DNA of 64,000 nucleotides from Pseudomonas sp. Q1-7 (GCF_028010285.1 NZ_CP116304.1:4108501-4172500); one strand, 5' to 3'; shown: positions 8,118 through 17,183, counted from the first letter of the stretch. Numbers and translations: made by a program. The notes: generated by a model not told the origin, from the letters alone.

Positions 8118-9038
8118 ATGGCATTCGATCGATTGGAAGCAATGCGCGCCTTCTGCCGGATCGTCGAGGTGGGAAGCTTCACCAAGGCAGCGGAGGCGTT
8201 GAACGTGGCGAAAACCACGATTTCCGGTCAGCTCCAGGGGCTGGAATCGCTGCTGGGCGTGAAGCTGCTGCACCGGACCACCCGGCGGGTGTCGCCGACC
8301 ACCGACGGCGCCGCGTACTACGAGCGCGCACGCGCGGTGCTGGACGATCTCGACGAACTGGAGGCCTCGGTAGCGCAAAGCCGCAGCGTGGCGCGAGGCA
8401 GGGTGCGGGTGGAGATGCCGTCTCCGGTGGGGATGTGCCTGATCATCCCCTCGCTGCCCGATTTCACCCGGCTCCACCCGCAGATCCAGTTGGATATCGG
8501 TTGCAGCGAGCGGGTGGTGGACCTGGTCCAGGAAGGCATCGACTGTGCGTTGCGGGGAGGCCCGGTCACGGACCCCGGACTGGTGTGCCGGCAGGTGGGG
8601 CAGATGCGCTTCTGCCTGTGCGCCTCGCCCACCTACCTGATGAACGCCGCGCCCCTTCTCAATCCCGACGACCTGTCACAGCAGCAGTATCTCGGTTTCA
8701 CCTTTCCCGGCTCCGGCAAGGCATTCATTCCGGTGCTTCAGCGAGGCCATGCCAGCTTCCGCATCGAGCAAGTACCGACGATGCGCTTCAACCACGGCGG
8801 CGCTTACATCAGCGCCGGGTTGGCCGGCCTTGGCGTCGTCTCGGTTCCGCGCGCGGAGGCCGGCCCCCATTTTCAGGCGGGAACGCTGGTTGAGGTCCTG
8901 CCCGACTGGCAGATGAACGGCATGCCGATCAGCCTCGTGTATCCCTATGCCCGGCATCTGTCGGCCAGGGTGCGGGTGTTCGCCGACTGGGCGGCCGAGC
9001 TGATGGCCAACGACCCCCTCTGGCGGCTGGACGCCTGA
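8118..9038 (+). CDS. LysR-family transcriptional regulator, 306 aa
   Basis: N-terminal winged helix (MRAFCRIVEVGSFTKAAEALN..TTISGQLQGLE, residues 8-45) and a periplasmic-binding-protein-like effector domain ending with the motif-rich LVYPYARHLSARVRVFADW found in the CrgA/DmlR-like LysR subgroup. It is divergent from the AhpD/cupin unit across a 115-base gap, the usual LysR arrangement for controlling the divergent genes. Confidence 0.93.
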   Translation: MAFDRLEAMRAFCRIVEVGSFTKAAEALNVAKTTISGQLQGLESLLGVKLLHRTTRRVSPTTDGAAYYERARAVLDDLDELEASVAQSRSVARGRVRVEMPSPVGMCLIIPSLPDFTRLHPQIQLDIGCSERVVDLVQEGIDCALRGGPVTDPGLVCRQVGQMRFCLCASPTYLMNAAPLLNPDDLSQQQYLGFTFPGSGKAFIPVLQRGHASFRIEQVPTMRFNHGGAYISAGLAGLGVVSVPRAEAGPHFQAGTLVEVLPDWQMNGMPISLVYPYARHLSARVRVFADWAAELMANDPLWRLDA

Positions 9039-9078
9039 ACGGCCCGCGGGACAGGCCGTCCACGCCACCCCCGGCGCC

Positions 9079-9561
9079 TCAGCCAATCGCCTTGGCCATC
9101 TCGGCGGTAGCGGCCCAGCCCAGCGCTTCATACACCGGCTTGCCGGCCTGGGTCGCGTGCAGCACCGCAAAGCTCACACCGCGCCGGGCGAACTCGACGT
9201 CCGCCAGCCGCATCAGCGCCGAAGCCAGCCCCCGACGCCGATACGCGGGCTCGACGAAGACATTCAGCACATAACCGCGCCGGTCCAGGTACGGATGGGC
9301 GGGATGTGGCGGCCAGTCGATCGTCATGAGGCCAATCGCCGCCACGGGCCGCCCATCGTCCAGCAGCGCGAAGCCGTAGTAACGGCCATCGCGCAGACGC
9401 GGGGACAGCCAGGGCCGGAAGTGCTCGGTCATCACCTGCAACTCCGCCGGAACGCCGCCGGCCTCGAGGAACATGGTTTCGCGGTGGGTACAAATCATCT
9501 GGAGGTCACTGGGCTCCAGCCGACGGACCTGCAAACCTGAAAAGTCGATCTCACCGAGCAT
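9079..9561 (-). CDS. GNAT-family N-acetyltransferase, 160 aa
   Basis: Start chosen at ATG 9561 (AGGCGG upstream, domain begins directly after); the frame is open to 9651 but without a ribosome site. GNAT acetyl-CoA loop seen in VLNVFVEPAYRRRGLASALM, with the C-terminal strand FAVLHATQAGKPVYEALGW. Substrate unknown. Convergent with the LysR gene. Confidence 0.85.
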   Translation of the reverse strand: MLGEIDFSGLQVRRLEPSDLQMICTHRETMFLEAGGVPAELQVMTEHFRPWLSPRLRDGRYYGFALLDDGRPVAAIGLMTIDWPPHPAHPYLDRRGYVLNVFVEPAYRRRGLASALMRLADVEFARRGVSFAVLHATQAGKPVYEALGWAATAEMAKAIG

Positions 9562-9735
9562 TTCTGTCACCGCCTGAGCCTGTACGGAGTGCTCGATGCT
9601 AGGACCCGGGCCAGGCAGGCGATAGGTGCAGATCGTAGGGAAATTCACCATACAGCGCGGGCTGCCCGGAACCGCCAGGACGCCGGCCGGGAGTACCGCG
9701 ATGTCGAGATGGGCGGTGATGCGGGGAGCAGGGCA

Positions 9736-11388
9736 TCAGCCCGGCTCCCCGTCCTTGGCGGAGGATTCGTGCTTGGCGGAGGAATCGCGCGCCGGCGCGG
9801 CATACCAGTTGTCCTTGGGCACCCATTTCTCCTGCACGGGGTCCCCCAGGTAATGCGGCGACATGATCTGCACGCCGTACTCGTTGAACACATCCTGAAT
9901 ATTGGCGTGCAGCAGGCTCAGCAGTTCGGCGCGCGACACCGGTTCGCTGGGCACCGCCTGGGCCACCAGGCGGTACTCGGGATAGAAGTCCGACAGCTTT
10001 GTCTGGAACACCCGCGGATGCGGCTCGGGCGACACTCCCGGGGTTCTGCGCGCGGCCTCCAGCAGCATGGCCTCCACCTGCCGCCAAGGGGTGTCATAGC
10101 CGATGGTGACCGACGTATCCACCACATAGCCGGGGCCCTCGACCACCCGTGAGTAATTCTTGGTCACCGCACCGGTGATCATCGAGTTGGGCAGGGTCAG
10201 CACCTCGCCGAGGCCCGTGCGGATGCTGGTGGTGAAGGTGCCGAGTTCGGTAACGGTGCCTTCGTACTCGCCGATGCGCACGTACTCGCCGGGGCGCAGG
10301 GTGCGCGTGTAGGTGAGGATCAGCCCGGCGGCGGCCTGCCCCACCACGCTGGACGCCCCCAGGGAAATCATCAGGCCGATCAGCACCGAGAGGCCCTTGA
10401 AGGCGTTGGTGTTGGCGCCGGGCAGGTAGGGGTAGGCCATGGCCAGGGCGAACAGCCAGATGATGAGGGACGTCAGCCGGGTGGTCGGGAGCAGCGTTTC
10501 CCGATTGAGCCAGGAAATGGTTCCGGGCCGGGACAAGCGCTCCAGCATGCTTTTGCAGAACGCACTCAAGCCCCGGGCGATGAAAAAGATCAGCAGTGCG
10601 ATGGTCAAGCCCGGAAAGGCACCCACCACCGCATCCAGCAGGTAGCGCGCCAGGTCGACGAGGTACTGGTTGAGGCTCTCACCCCAGGGACGGGTATAGG
10701 GAAAGCGTTGCAGAACGAAGGTCAGCCATTCGTAGGTCAGCAAGAACACCAGCGCCCAGTAGACCAGGCCCAGCAGCCGGCGTAGCAACGGGTAGATGTT
10801 GCTGACATCCAGCAGTTGAGCGAAACCGACCTTGAGGTCACCGGTGCGCTTGCGCACCTGTTTCGGCAACCAGGCCAGCGCCCAGGCCTTCCCGCGGTAG
10901 ATCAGCCGCAACAGCGCGAGGTAAATCAACGTGGCCACCGCGGTAAGCCCGCCAGCGGTCAGCAGGAACCGAACATTACGCGCCTCCTTCGACTCCTCCA
11001 CCACCAGGTGCAGCCGCTGGGCGACTTCTTCGGCGGCCTGGCGTACCGAGCCGTCCACCGCCGTGAGATCCTTGGGCGAGATGATGAAGGCCCGTCGGTC
11101 ACCGATCAGCACCAGGTAGCTGTCGCGGATCGGGTCGATGCGGACTTCCGGGTGCTCGCTGGCGTCGAGCGCTTCGCTGATCACCCCCCTGGCCCGGGTG
11201 GCGCGCACCTCCGGCGTCTCGCCCAGCAGCGTGGCGTGAAAGACAAAGATGCTGCGATTGGCGAGCTTCAATTCGGCGGGCTCCGCCGTGATCAGCGCCA
11301 CTTCATCGGCTGCCTGGGCGACAGCGGACATCGCCAGCCACAGCACCCAGAACAGACCTCTGCCCCACTCCAAGCTGCTTCTGCCCAT
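9736..11388 (-). CDS. MscS-type mechanosensitive channel, 550 aa
   Basis: Signal peptide (about 1-27, ending AVAQA), a periplasmic domain of about 110 residues, then several membrane helices (about 145-165, 215-235, 260-285, 310-330) leading to the MscS pore helix region (VLIGLMISLGASSVVGQAAAGLI). The cytoplasmic beta domain carries GEYVRIGEYEGTVTELGTFTT and LPNSMITGAVTKNYS. It should release solutes on osmotic downshift. The large exported N-terminus places it among the larger MscS homologues. Monocistronic. Confidence 0.93.
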   Translation of the reverse strand: MGRSSLEWGRGLFWVLWLAMSAVAQAADEVALITAEPAELKLANRSIFVFHATLLGETPEVRATRARGVISEALDASEHPEVRIDPIRDSYLVLIGDRRAFIISPKDLTAVDGSVRQAAEEVAQRLHLVVEESKEARNVRFLLTAGGLTAVATLIYLALLRLIYRGKAWALAWLPKQVRKRTGDLKVGFAQLLDVSNIYPLLRRLLGLVYWALVFLLTYEWLTFVLQRFPYTRPWGESLNQYLVDLARYLLDAVVGAFPGLTIALLIFFIARGLSAFCKSMLERLSRPGTISWLNRETLLPTTRLTSLIIWLFALAMAYPYLPGANTNAFKGLSVLIGLMISLGASSVVGQAAAGLILTYTRTLRPGEYVRIGEYEGTVTELGTFTTSIRTGLGEVLTLPNSMITGAVTKNYSRVVEGPGYVVDTSVTIGYDTPWRQVEAMLLEAARRTPGVSPEPHPRVFQTKLSDFYPEYRLVAQAVPSEPVSRAELLSLLHANIQDVFNEYGVQIMSPHYLGDPVQEKWVPKDNWYAAPARDSSAKHESSAKDGEPG

Positions 11389-11663
11389 GACCCACGCTCC
11401 AGGCTACCGCCCCTGATATCGCCCAATGGCCTGCGGCCTCTTGCAGCCTAGACCAGCGGAAGATTGCCTGTCGGAAAAAGGCCGGGGCTGATCCTACGTC
11501 CGTTGCGTCAGCAGGATGCAGCGCATGATTGACGTCGCCCCAAGGCCGCCGCTGGTGAACGGGGGCAAGCGGCCAGAAGCGGTCTCGGATCGTGTATCCG
11601 TAGGATGAGTAGGTATCGCGTCGCTCCGCCCATCCGAACGACCGTTGCCCGAGGCCCCTGTGG

Positions 11664-12599
11664 TCACCAGGAGCCATAGGGAATCCCGTGCTTTTCGATG
11701 TAGGCCTTGGATGCCGGGTCCAATGGCAAGGCATACTGGCCGCCGCTCCGACCTGAATCCGGGCCTTCCTTCACGACGGTGCCCTGCACCCGCGCCACAT
11801 CGATCGGCGCCAAGCAAGCGCCCATCAGCCAGACCTTGGCAATCCCGCCTGGCGCGAGACCGACTGTCAGCACATCCCGATAGCCAAATATCCACTTGGC
11901 GTCGGCTTGGCAGAATGTCTTTTCTCCTTTCACCATCGCCTGCCGGGTGGGCTCGGGGATCACGATATAGGCCTCGTAGGTCTGCGGCTCCACCAGCGAC
12001 TGCCAGCGCACGTAGATCAGGCGTGGCAGGTCGGCGCCCAGCACCTGCTTGCCCTTTCCAGCCCCGGGTCGCTCCGGCCAACCGCGAGGATCACCTTTGA
12101 GGTCCTTCGGGGTATTGATCGCGGCAATTCCGCTCATGGCGCGGCGAAACACGCGATCCCGCACATCCACCGCGTCGGCGGTTTCGATCCACACCTCCAT
12201 GTAGTTGGGAGCAAACAAGCCCAGCCGCCAGGAGTCGTAAGGCAGCTCCGCTATGCGCCAATAGCAGCCGCTGCTTGTGCTCATCTCTACTCGCAAGCAG
12301 GGGCCGTCGATCTGAAGCTCCATGCCTTCGAATAACTCCCCGAGCTCTATCTTTTTGCGGGGGTACAGCAGTACGCGATCGTCCTCGTGTTTCCAGGTGC
12401 CTTTGGCGTAGCCGTCGGCACTGCCGTAGAACAAATTGGCTTCGAACGTTCCATCTGCATGGAGGCGGAGTTGCGACCCCATCTCCATTACTCCCCGCAG
12501 CGAGTAGGCACCCGCCAGCTCCGGCGTGTTTTCGCTGCCAGCAGCATTGGCGATACCTGAGAGTGCCAAAAGCGTGATCCAGACAATCAGCTGTTTCAT
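11664..12599 (-). CDS. DUF2931-containing exported protein, putative T6SS immunity protein (long copy), 311 aa
   Basis: Signal peptide (1-20, ending GIANA), an N-terminal beta-rich domain (about 25-115) and a C-terminal DUF2931 domain (about 118-311) starting at YDSWRLGLFAPNYMEVW. DUF2931 proteins often accompany DUF2235 lipase effectors. The C-terminal half is nearly identical to the next gene upstream, at DNA level too, so this is a recent duplicate carrying a different N-terminal domain and no lipobox. It would act in the periplasm, where an effector of this class works. Which copy protects cannot be told from sequence. Confidence 0.78.
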   Translation of the reverse strand: MKQLIVWITLLALSGIANAAGSENTPELAGAYSLRGVMEMGSQLRLHADGTFEANLFYGSADGYAKGTWKHEDDRVLLYPRKKIELGELFEGMELQIDGPCLRVEMSTSSGCYWRIAELPYDSWRLGLFAPNYMEVWIETADAVDVRDRVFRRAMSGIAAINTPKDLKGDPRGWPERPGAGKGKQVLGADLPRLIYVRWQSLVEPQTYEAYIVIPEPTRQAMVKGEKTFCQADAKWIFGYRDVLTVGLAPGGIAKVWLMGACLAPIDVARVQGTVVKEGPDSGRSGGQYALPLDPASKAYIEKHGIPYGSW

Positions 12600-12623
12600 G
12601 ACTCGTCCTTGTTTGAGCAGCTC

Positions 12624-13277
12624 TTACCACGAGCCATAAGGAATTCCGTGTTTTTCGATATAGGCTCTGGATGCCTCATTTGGTGGCCGGTAATAGCCAC
12701 TCGCCTCCCCCAGATACGGCCCCTCTTTCACGACGGTACCCTGCACCCGGCCCACATCGATGGCGGACAGGCACGGTCCCATGATCCAAACCTTGGCGAT
12801 GCCTCCAGGGGCGAGGCCGACGGTCAGCATCTTTCGATAGTCGGTGATCCATTTGCCATCAAATGCGCAATAGGTCTTCTCGCCCTTGATCATTGCCTGC
12901 CGAATGGCCTCGGGGATCACGATATAGGCCTCATAGGTCTGCGGCTCGGCCAGCGACTGCCAGCGCACGTAGATCAGGCGTGGCAGGCCGGCACCCAGTA
13001 CCTGTTTGCCCGCGCCGGCCCCGGGTTGCTCCGGCCAACCGCGAGGATCACCTTTGAGGTCCTTCGGGGTATTGATCGCGGCAATTCCGCTCATGGCGCG
13101 GCGAAAGACGCGATCCTGCACATCCACCGCGTCGGCGGTTTCGATCCACACCTCCATGTAGTTGGGAGCAAACAAGCCCAGCCGCCACGAATCGTAAGGC
13201 AGCCGATGGGCACCCGTGGCGCAGCCAGCCAACCAGAGCATCAGCCCCCCTGCCAGCATCAACTTGAACTTATTCAT
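12624..13277 (-). CDS. DUF2931 lipoprotein, putative T6SS immunity protein (short copy), 217 aa
   Basis: Lipoprotein signal with lipobox LAGC (Cys19), then a DUF2931 domain starting at YDSWRLGLFAPNYMEVW. The start overlaps the effector stop by 8 bases, the usual arrangement for an effector and its immunity protein. Periplasmic membrane-anchored location fits neutralisation of a phospholipase delivered to the periplasm. Paralogue of the 311-residue product downstream. Confidence 0.82.
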   Translation of the reverse strand: MNKFKLMLAGGLMLWLAGCATGAHRLPYDSWRLGLFAPNYMEVWIETADAVDVQDRVFRRAMSGIAAINTPKDLKGDPRGWPEQPGAGAGKQVLGAGLPRLIYVRWQSLAEPQTYEAYIVIPEAIRQAMIKGEKTYCAFDGKWITDYRKMLTVGLAPGGIAKVWIMGPCLSAIDVGRVQGTVVKEGPYLGEASGYYRPPNEASRAYIEKHGIPYGSW

Positions 13278-15123
13278 TGGGGTGCTCCTGGCGCTTCATC
13301 CCTTCGGCGGGGCGGTTGACGAATACAGCGCCCAACGCGCTGTTGTTCCAGCCCTTGGCGGCATTCCAGTTCGCCGAGAGGTGGATGTAGCGGCGCCGCA
13401 GCAAGGCGATTTCCTCCCCCGTCAGCGGGGTGAACGCTTCACGCAGGGCAAAGGCCTGCAATTTGGCGGCGATTGGCTGTAGTTCGGTGGGCAAGGACAA
13501 ATGCGGTAGACGGTCGTTAATTTCGTCAAACGCCACCCCGGCGCGCACCGCCAACTCACGCATGATGCGCAGGTACACCCGCGATAGCTCGCCGCGTACC
13601 TCACGCTCGCCGGAGATGGCGGCGTACACCCGCTTTTCCGCCTGGGTGTCCCGCGCTCGGTGCTGGGTCTGGACCGACCAGGTGACGATGTCGAGCCCCT
13701 CGGGCGGTACATAGGCCAGCCAGCGGCGCGCCTCCCGGTCGAAGCGCTGCCGGGTGCGGAAGAAGGCCGCGCTGCGCTCGTTGGCGAGCCGGTCAACCTC
13801 GACGCTGCTGTCCGGCTTGCTCAACAGGAGCTTCTCCCTGGCCAGGGGCAGGTAGCCGCCACCGATGTCCGAATGGGAGCCCGGAAGCATGATGTCCTGC
13901 TCGGCCTGGATCAGGGAGAAGTTGTGGCGGTACTCATCGTCGGCAACCAGGTGAATCACCTTGCGGGCCGTGCCGGCTGCGAGCCCCAGGCTGAGTCCGG
14001 GGTTGTCGGCATTGTGCGGGCTGAAGTCGAAGCTACCCGGCGAGACGATGCCGGCCACGGTGTCGAACAAGCCGATGAAGTTGAGGACAAAGTCGCTGCG
14101 ATGGCGCCAGGAGAAGGCTTCTAGGAATCCCGGTGTTCCAACGGGCATGGCACGGGCCAGCAGACTATTCGGTCCCTTGAGCAGGTCATTCGCGCAATGT
14201 CGCGCAGCGGCGGCGCCCCGGCTGAAACCGAACAGGTCGATCTCAAGCCGACGAATCTTGAGGCTGGGATTCGTCGCTCTGAAACGACGCAACTGTTCCA
14301 TGACCAAGGCAGGCATCTGCTCGACCCGCGCCACCACGCCGGTTTCCCCTTGGCCGGTGCCCTGGCTGTAGAGGGAGTCGCTCAGGCCGCTGCGGGTGCC
14401 AATGCCTTCGAGGTACACCTTGAGATAGGCCTCTTCGGCACCCGATGGCAGCCGTTCCTCGGCCTGATCTGGATAGAGGCCATAAAGACGCGCGACATTG
14501 CTGACATCGTTGCCGTAGCTGTTGTCCGGCGTATTGCCTTTGCCGTCATAACCGTAGGCGGCGCAGTGCTGGCGGATGTCTTCGCCTATCTCGGTCGACA
14601 TGCCGAGGTTGACCGCATAGCAGCCCGCCACCGCTTCGCTATTGGCCTGGTTGTTACCGGTACCGTCGAAGAACAGGCCCAGGCGCAGGACGATGCCCTC
14701 CTCCTCCAGCTCCTCCTCTTCTTCCTCCTCTTCCAGCAGACTGTGCGTTGCTGGCTTGGGAGCGGTGCTCAAGGGCGTCGCGGCAAGCGGCACCGCTGCC
14801 ACGGCGGGAGCTGACGCTGGCCTTGTCGTGGCCTTGGATGCGCCGCGGTCCGACTGATAGGTAGCGTTGAACTGCGAGGGCAGCAGCAGCGCCTTGCAGG
14901 GGCAGCCACTCACGCTATCGAGCGTGCCTGCTGCATAGGTACCCGATACGAAGTGTTGGACGCCTCCTAGAATTGGGTACGACTTGCCGTCCTTGCCACA
15001 AGTCGCCCGATCACCCTGGCGTGCCAGGGGTTGCCCATCCAGACGGAAGTTTGGATTTCCTTCTAACACTGTGCCGCCGCACGTCGTCTTGTCGCCCCGA
15101 CGAATGAAGTAACCGATAGCCAC
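13270..15123 (-). CDS. T6SS phospholipase effector: PAAR domain fused to DUF2235 (Tle1-like), about 617 aa
   Basis: The frame is open to an ATG at 15279, but GTG 15123 is preferred: it has GAGAGGG six bases upstream and begins exactly where PAAR proteins start (AIGYFIRRGDKTTCGG). Residues 1-92 are a PAAR spike-tip domain; 93-128 an Ala/Pro linker; 129-143 a run of Glu; from about 146 a DUF2235 alpha/beta hydrolase with FDGTGNN, nucleophile elbow GFS(301)RG and SHSDIGGGY. Expected to sit on VgrG, be injected by a type VI system and cleave phospholipids. No VgrG or T6SS structural gene is in the window. Immunity genes follow directly. Confidence 0.88.
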   Translation of the reverse strand: MAIGYFIRRGDKTTCGGTVLEGNPNFRLDGQPLARQGDRATCGKDGKSYPILGGVQHFVSGTYAAGTLDSVSGCPCKALLLPSQFNATYQSDRGASKATTRPASAPAVAAVPLAATPLSTAPKPATHSLLEEEEEEEELEEEGIVLRLGLFFDGTGNNQANSEAVAGCYAVNLGMSTEIGEDIRQHCAAYGYDGKGNTPDNSYGNDVSNVARLYGLYPDQAEERLPSGAEEAYLKVYLEGIGTRSGLSDSLYSQGTGQGETGVVARVEQMPALVMEQLRRFRATNPSLKIRRLEIDLFGFSRGAAAARHCANDLLKGPNSLLARAMPVGTPGFLEAFSWRHRSDFVLNFIGLFDTVAGIVSPGSFDFSPHNADNPGLSLGLAAGTARKVIHLVADDEYRHNFSLIQAEQDIMLPGSHSDIGGGYLPLAREKLLLSKPDSSVEVDRLANERSAAFFRTRQRFDREARRWLAYVPPEGLDIVTWSVQTQHRARDTQAEKRVYAAISGEREVRGELSRVYLRIMRELAVRAGVAFDEINDRLPHLSLPTELQPIAAKLQAFALREAFTPLTGEEIALLRRRYIHLSANWNAAKGWNNSALGAVFVNRPAEGMKRQEHPNE

Positions 15124-15350
15124 TGAATGCCCTCTCGACGGGGCGCCCCGCACAGGTGCGCCCCTTTCCATTGATGTTGGAAGCACCGGCTCACCAGCAG
15201 ACAGGTGTTGAGCGAAGTGCTTGGCCAGAGGCTCAGTGGATGGTGTGTCGTGGGTAAATAGGCGCTCTCCGAAAGCCATGTAGGGGCGGTCGGAAGCAGC
15301 GGGTGCGGTAGGAGGGTTGCCCTTCCTCCCCCGCCTCCCTATCCTCCGCC

Positions 15351-15372
15351 GGTCACGGTCAATCCCGTGACC
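15351..15372. repeat. Inverted repeat between effector and C4-like leader
   Basis: Arms GGTCACGG (15351-15358) and CCGTGACC (15365-15372) with a six-base loop. It lies upstream of the C4-like leader and may be its operator or an upstream RNA hairpin. Confidence 0.5.
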
Positions 15373-15490
15373 GGGTTTGACAGCCTGAAACTAACGGGCG
15401 CGATTGCGCCGCATGGTGCATGCGAAAAACGGCGGACGTTTTTTTGCAGGCATGAGCACGCATGCAGTTTTTCTGACTGCTCTGCTTTAT

Positions 15491-15620
15491 GGCAGATCGC
15501 GCGGGGAGATCCTCGTGGTCTGCCGGTTCCCGTTAGCCGGTCTGTCAACCCCGCGCGGTCTGCCGCCCTTCGATTGACAGCGAATGGTGGCAGCTCCTTG
15601 ACCCATAACGGAGAACCACC
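15491..15620 (+). ncRNA. C4-like antisense RNA leader of the Bro-N gene
   Basis: A 16-base-pair closing stem (15491-15506 with 15549-15564, one G-U pair) encloses two small hairpins: AGATC/GGTCT (15507-15521 region) and CCGG/CCGG (15523-15540). The second loop reads GGTTCCCGTTA and is complementary, with one bulge, to TAACGGAGAACC (15606-15617), the ribosome site of the Bro-N gene. A second unpaired stretch, CTGTCAA (15542-15548), is complementary to TTGACAG (15574-15580). This two-site antisense three-way junction is the hallmark of C4 RNAs controlling antirepressor genes of P1/P4-like phages. A covariance search was not run. Confidence 0.72.
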
Positions 15621-16088
15621 ATGCAAGACGCATATCCCCCTCACGTTTTCTTCCACCACAGCCAGCGCCTGCGCGCCGTGATGATCGACAACCAGCCCTG
15701 GTTCGTCGCCCAGGACTTCGCCCAGTTGATCGGCGTGCGCCATACCCACCGAGTGCTCCGGGCACTGGAGCCCTACGAGCGGCGCGCCGTGATGCTGGAA
15801 CTCACCAGCGGCCTACGTGAAGCGGTGCAGGCGATCAGTGATGCCGGCGCCTACAAGGCGTTGTATCGCCTGGCCGGCGCGGAGCAGGCAACGATCAGCC
15901 GCTGGCTGAGCGAGGTGCTGGTGCCGACGCTGCACGACTATCACCGTGTTGCGGATGCCGCGCCGCGTCGCGCGTTCATGCGCTGCGCGGACCGGCGGAT
16001 CGGGATGGTGAGGTGGCAGGGCGAACTGTGGGTGGCCTGGCGGGATTTGCCCGCCTTCATGGCCGACCGTGACGCGGCATTGCCATAA
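15621..16088 (+). CDS. Bro-N domain protein (phage antirepressor-like), 155 aa
   Basis: N-terminal Bro-N DNA-binding domain: LRAVMIDNQPWFVAQDFAQL...RALEPYERRAVML...SDAGAYKALYRLAG...ISRWLSEVLVPTLH, residues about 14-110. The rest is short and lacks a recognisable antirepressor C-terminal domain. Ribosome site GGAG nine bases before ATG lies inside the segment complementary to the upstream C4-like hairpin, so translation is probably repressed by it. No other phage genes are adjacent; it looks like a domesticated phage regulator. Confidence 0.85.
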   Translation: MQDAYPPHVFFHHSQRLRAVMIDNQPWFVAQDFAQLIGVRHTHRVLRALEPYERRAVMLELTSGLREAVQAISDAGAYKALYRLAGAEQATISRWLSEVLVPTLHDYHRVADAAPRRAFMRCADRRIGMVRWQGELWVAWRDLPAFMADRDAALP

Positions 16089-16112
16089 CGCCCCGGCTTG
16101 GCAAAAAGCCGT

Positions 16113-16215
16113 TCACCCCTACCCACGCGTGGGTGAGGGGCTGGGGGAGAGGGAAAACGGTCTGCTTTGCCCTCTCCCCGCCCCTCTCCCGTGGACGGGA
16201 GAGGGAACCAAAAGC
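16113..16215. repeat. Intergenic palindromic repeat (CCCTCTCCC type)
   Basis: Inverted arms GGTGAGGGGCTGGGGGAGAGGG (16131-16153 region; one of its halves also pairs locally through ACCCACG/CGTGGGT) and CCCTCTCCCCGCCCCTCTCCC (16170-16190), followed by another GGGAGAGGG. A dispersed repeat of pseudomonad intergenic regions; a related element is at 23228-23260. Confidence 0.65.
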
Positions 16216-16264
16216 CTTTCTGAACCGCATCGCCGGCTTGGCGAACCCCGCCCGCCGGGAAGGA

Positions 16265-17179
16265 TCACGCGATCACGCGATCACGCAGGCGCGCGAGCAT
16301 GCCGAGGAGGCTGCCGACCTTCTGGCTTTCGCCGGCGTCCTTCGGGGTTTCGGCCACGCGCGGCACCAGTTCCAGCGGCTGGGCACGCCAGAGGAAGGCC
16401 TGTTCGGCGGCGGCCTTCAGGCCCTTCTCGAACAGGCCCCGGCGGATCGGCTTGGGCAGGTAGCGGAAAATCTGCGCTTCGTTGATCAACTTGAGCAGCG
16501 CCTGGGTGTCGCGGAACGGTGTGACCACCAGGCTGAGCAGACGCGGGTGGGCGTGGGCCAGGGACTTCAACAGCGGCGTCAGGTCCTCGTCGCCCAGTCG
16601 CAGGTCGCTGACGAGGATGTCCACCGGCTCCAGGTTCAGGGTTACCAGCGCTTCGCTCAGGCTGTGGGCGCGCATCAGACGGTGGCCGCCGGACTGGCAG
16701 AAGGCTTCGACGCAGTGCTGGGTTTCCGGGTCGTCGTCCAGCAGCAGCAGGGACAGCGGCGCCGCGAGGTCGCTGGTGGCGGCGGTGACCGGCGCGGCGG
16801 CCTGGCGCCGGGCGATTTCCGCCGCCTGGCGCAGGGTGAAGGCCATTTCCTGCGGGTCCCAGGGTTTGGTCAGGTAACGGAATATGCCGCCGTTGTTCAG
16901 CGCGTCCACCGCCGCATCCAGGTCGGAATAGCCGGTGAGCAGGATGCGCAGGCATTCCGGCGCCACCTCCCGCGAGCGGGCCAGCAGTTCGGCGCCGCTC
17001 ATCTGCGGCATGCGCTGGTCGCTGACGATGATCTGCACCGACTCGCCCTTCAGCCGCTCCAGCGCCTGCAACGGGTCGCTCTCGGTAATCACCTCGTACT
17101 GGCGGCGAAACTGCAGCGCCAGGCTGCGCAGGATGCGTTCCTCGTCGTCGACGAAGAGGATGCGGACGGGGGTGGTCAT
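16265..17179 (-). CDS. Double-receiver response regulator without output domain, about 304 aa
   Basis: ATG 17179 with GGAG 11 bases upstream is preferred to a GTG at 17191. Two receiver domains in tandem: the first (about 5-120) with VDDEE, IIVSDQRMP and YLTKPWD; the second (about 142-260) with LLDDD, ILVSDLRLG and YLPKPI. Both keep acidic pocket, phosphoacceptor Asp and Lys. The C-terminal 40 residues look unstructured. No DNA-binding, GGDEF or HD domain, so it probably acts by protein contact or as a phosphate relay for the kinase encoded 5 bases upstream. Confidence 0.88.
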   Translation of the reverse strand: MTTPVRILFVDDEERILRSLALQFRRQYEVITESDPLQALERLKGESVQIIVSDQRMPQMSGAELLARSREVAPECLRILLTGYSDLDAAVDALNNGGIFRYLTKPWDPQEMAFTLRQAAEIARRQAAAPVTAATSDLAAPLSLLLLDDDPETQHCVEAFCQSGGHRLMRAHSLSEALVTLNLEPVDILVSDLRLGDEDLTPLLKSLAHAHPRLLSLVVTPFRDTQALLKLINEAQIFRYLPKPIRRGLFEKGLKAAAEQAFLWRAQPLELVPRVAETPKDAGESQKVGSLLGMLARLRDRVIA

Positions 17180-17183
17180 GGGC

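Noticed and set aside
15124-15279. N-terminal 52 residues if the PAAR effector started at ATG 15279
   Set aside because: No ribosome site, no similarity to PAAR proteins, and the GTG at 15123 has both the ribosome site and the family start.
15367-15681. Plus-strand frame of about 104 codons across the Bro-N leader
   Set aside because: It is better explained as the structured C4-like RNA region; it has no ribosome site and ends inside the Bro-N gene in another frame.
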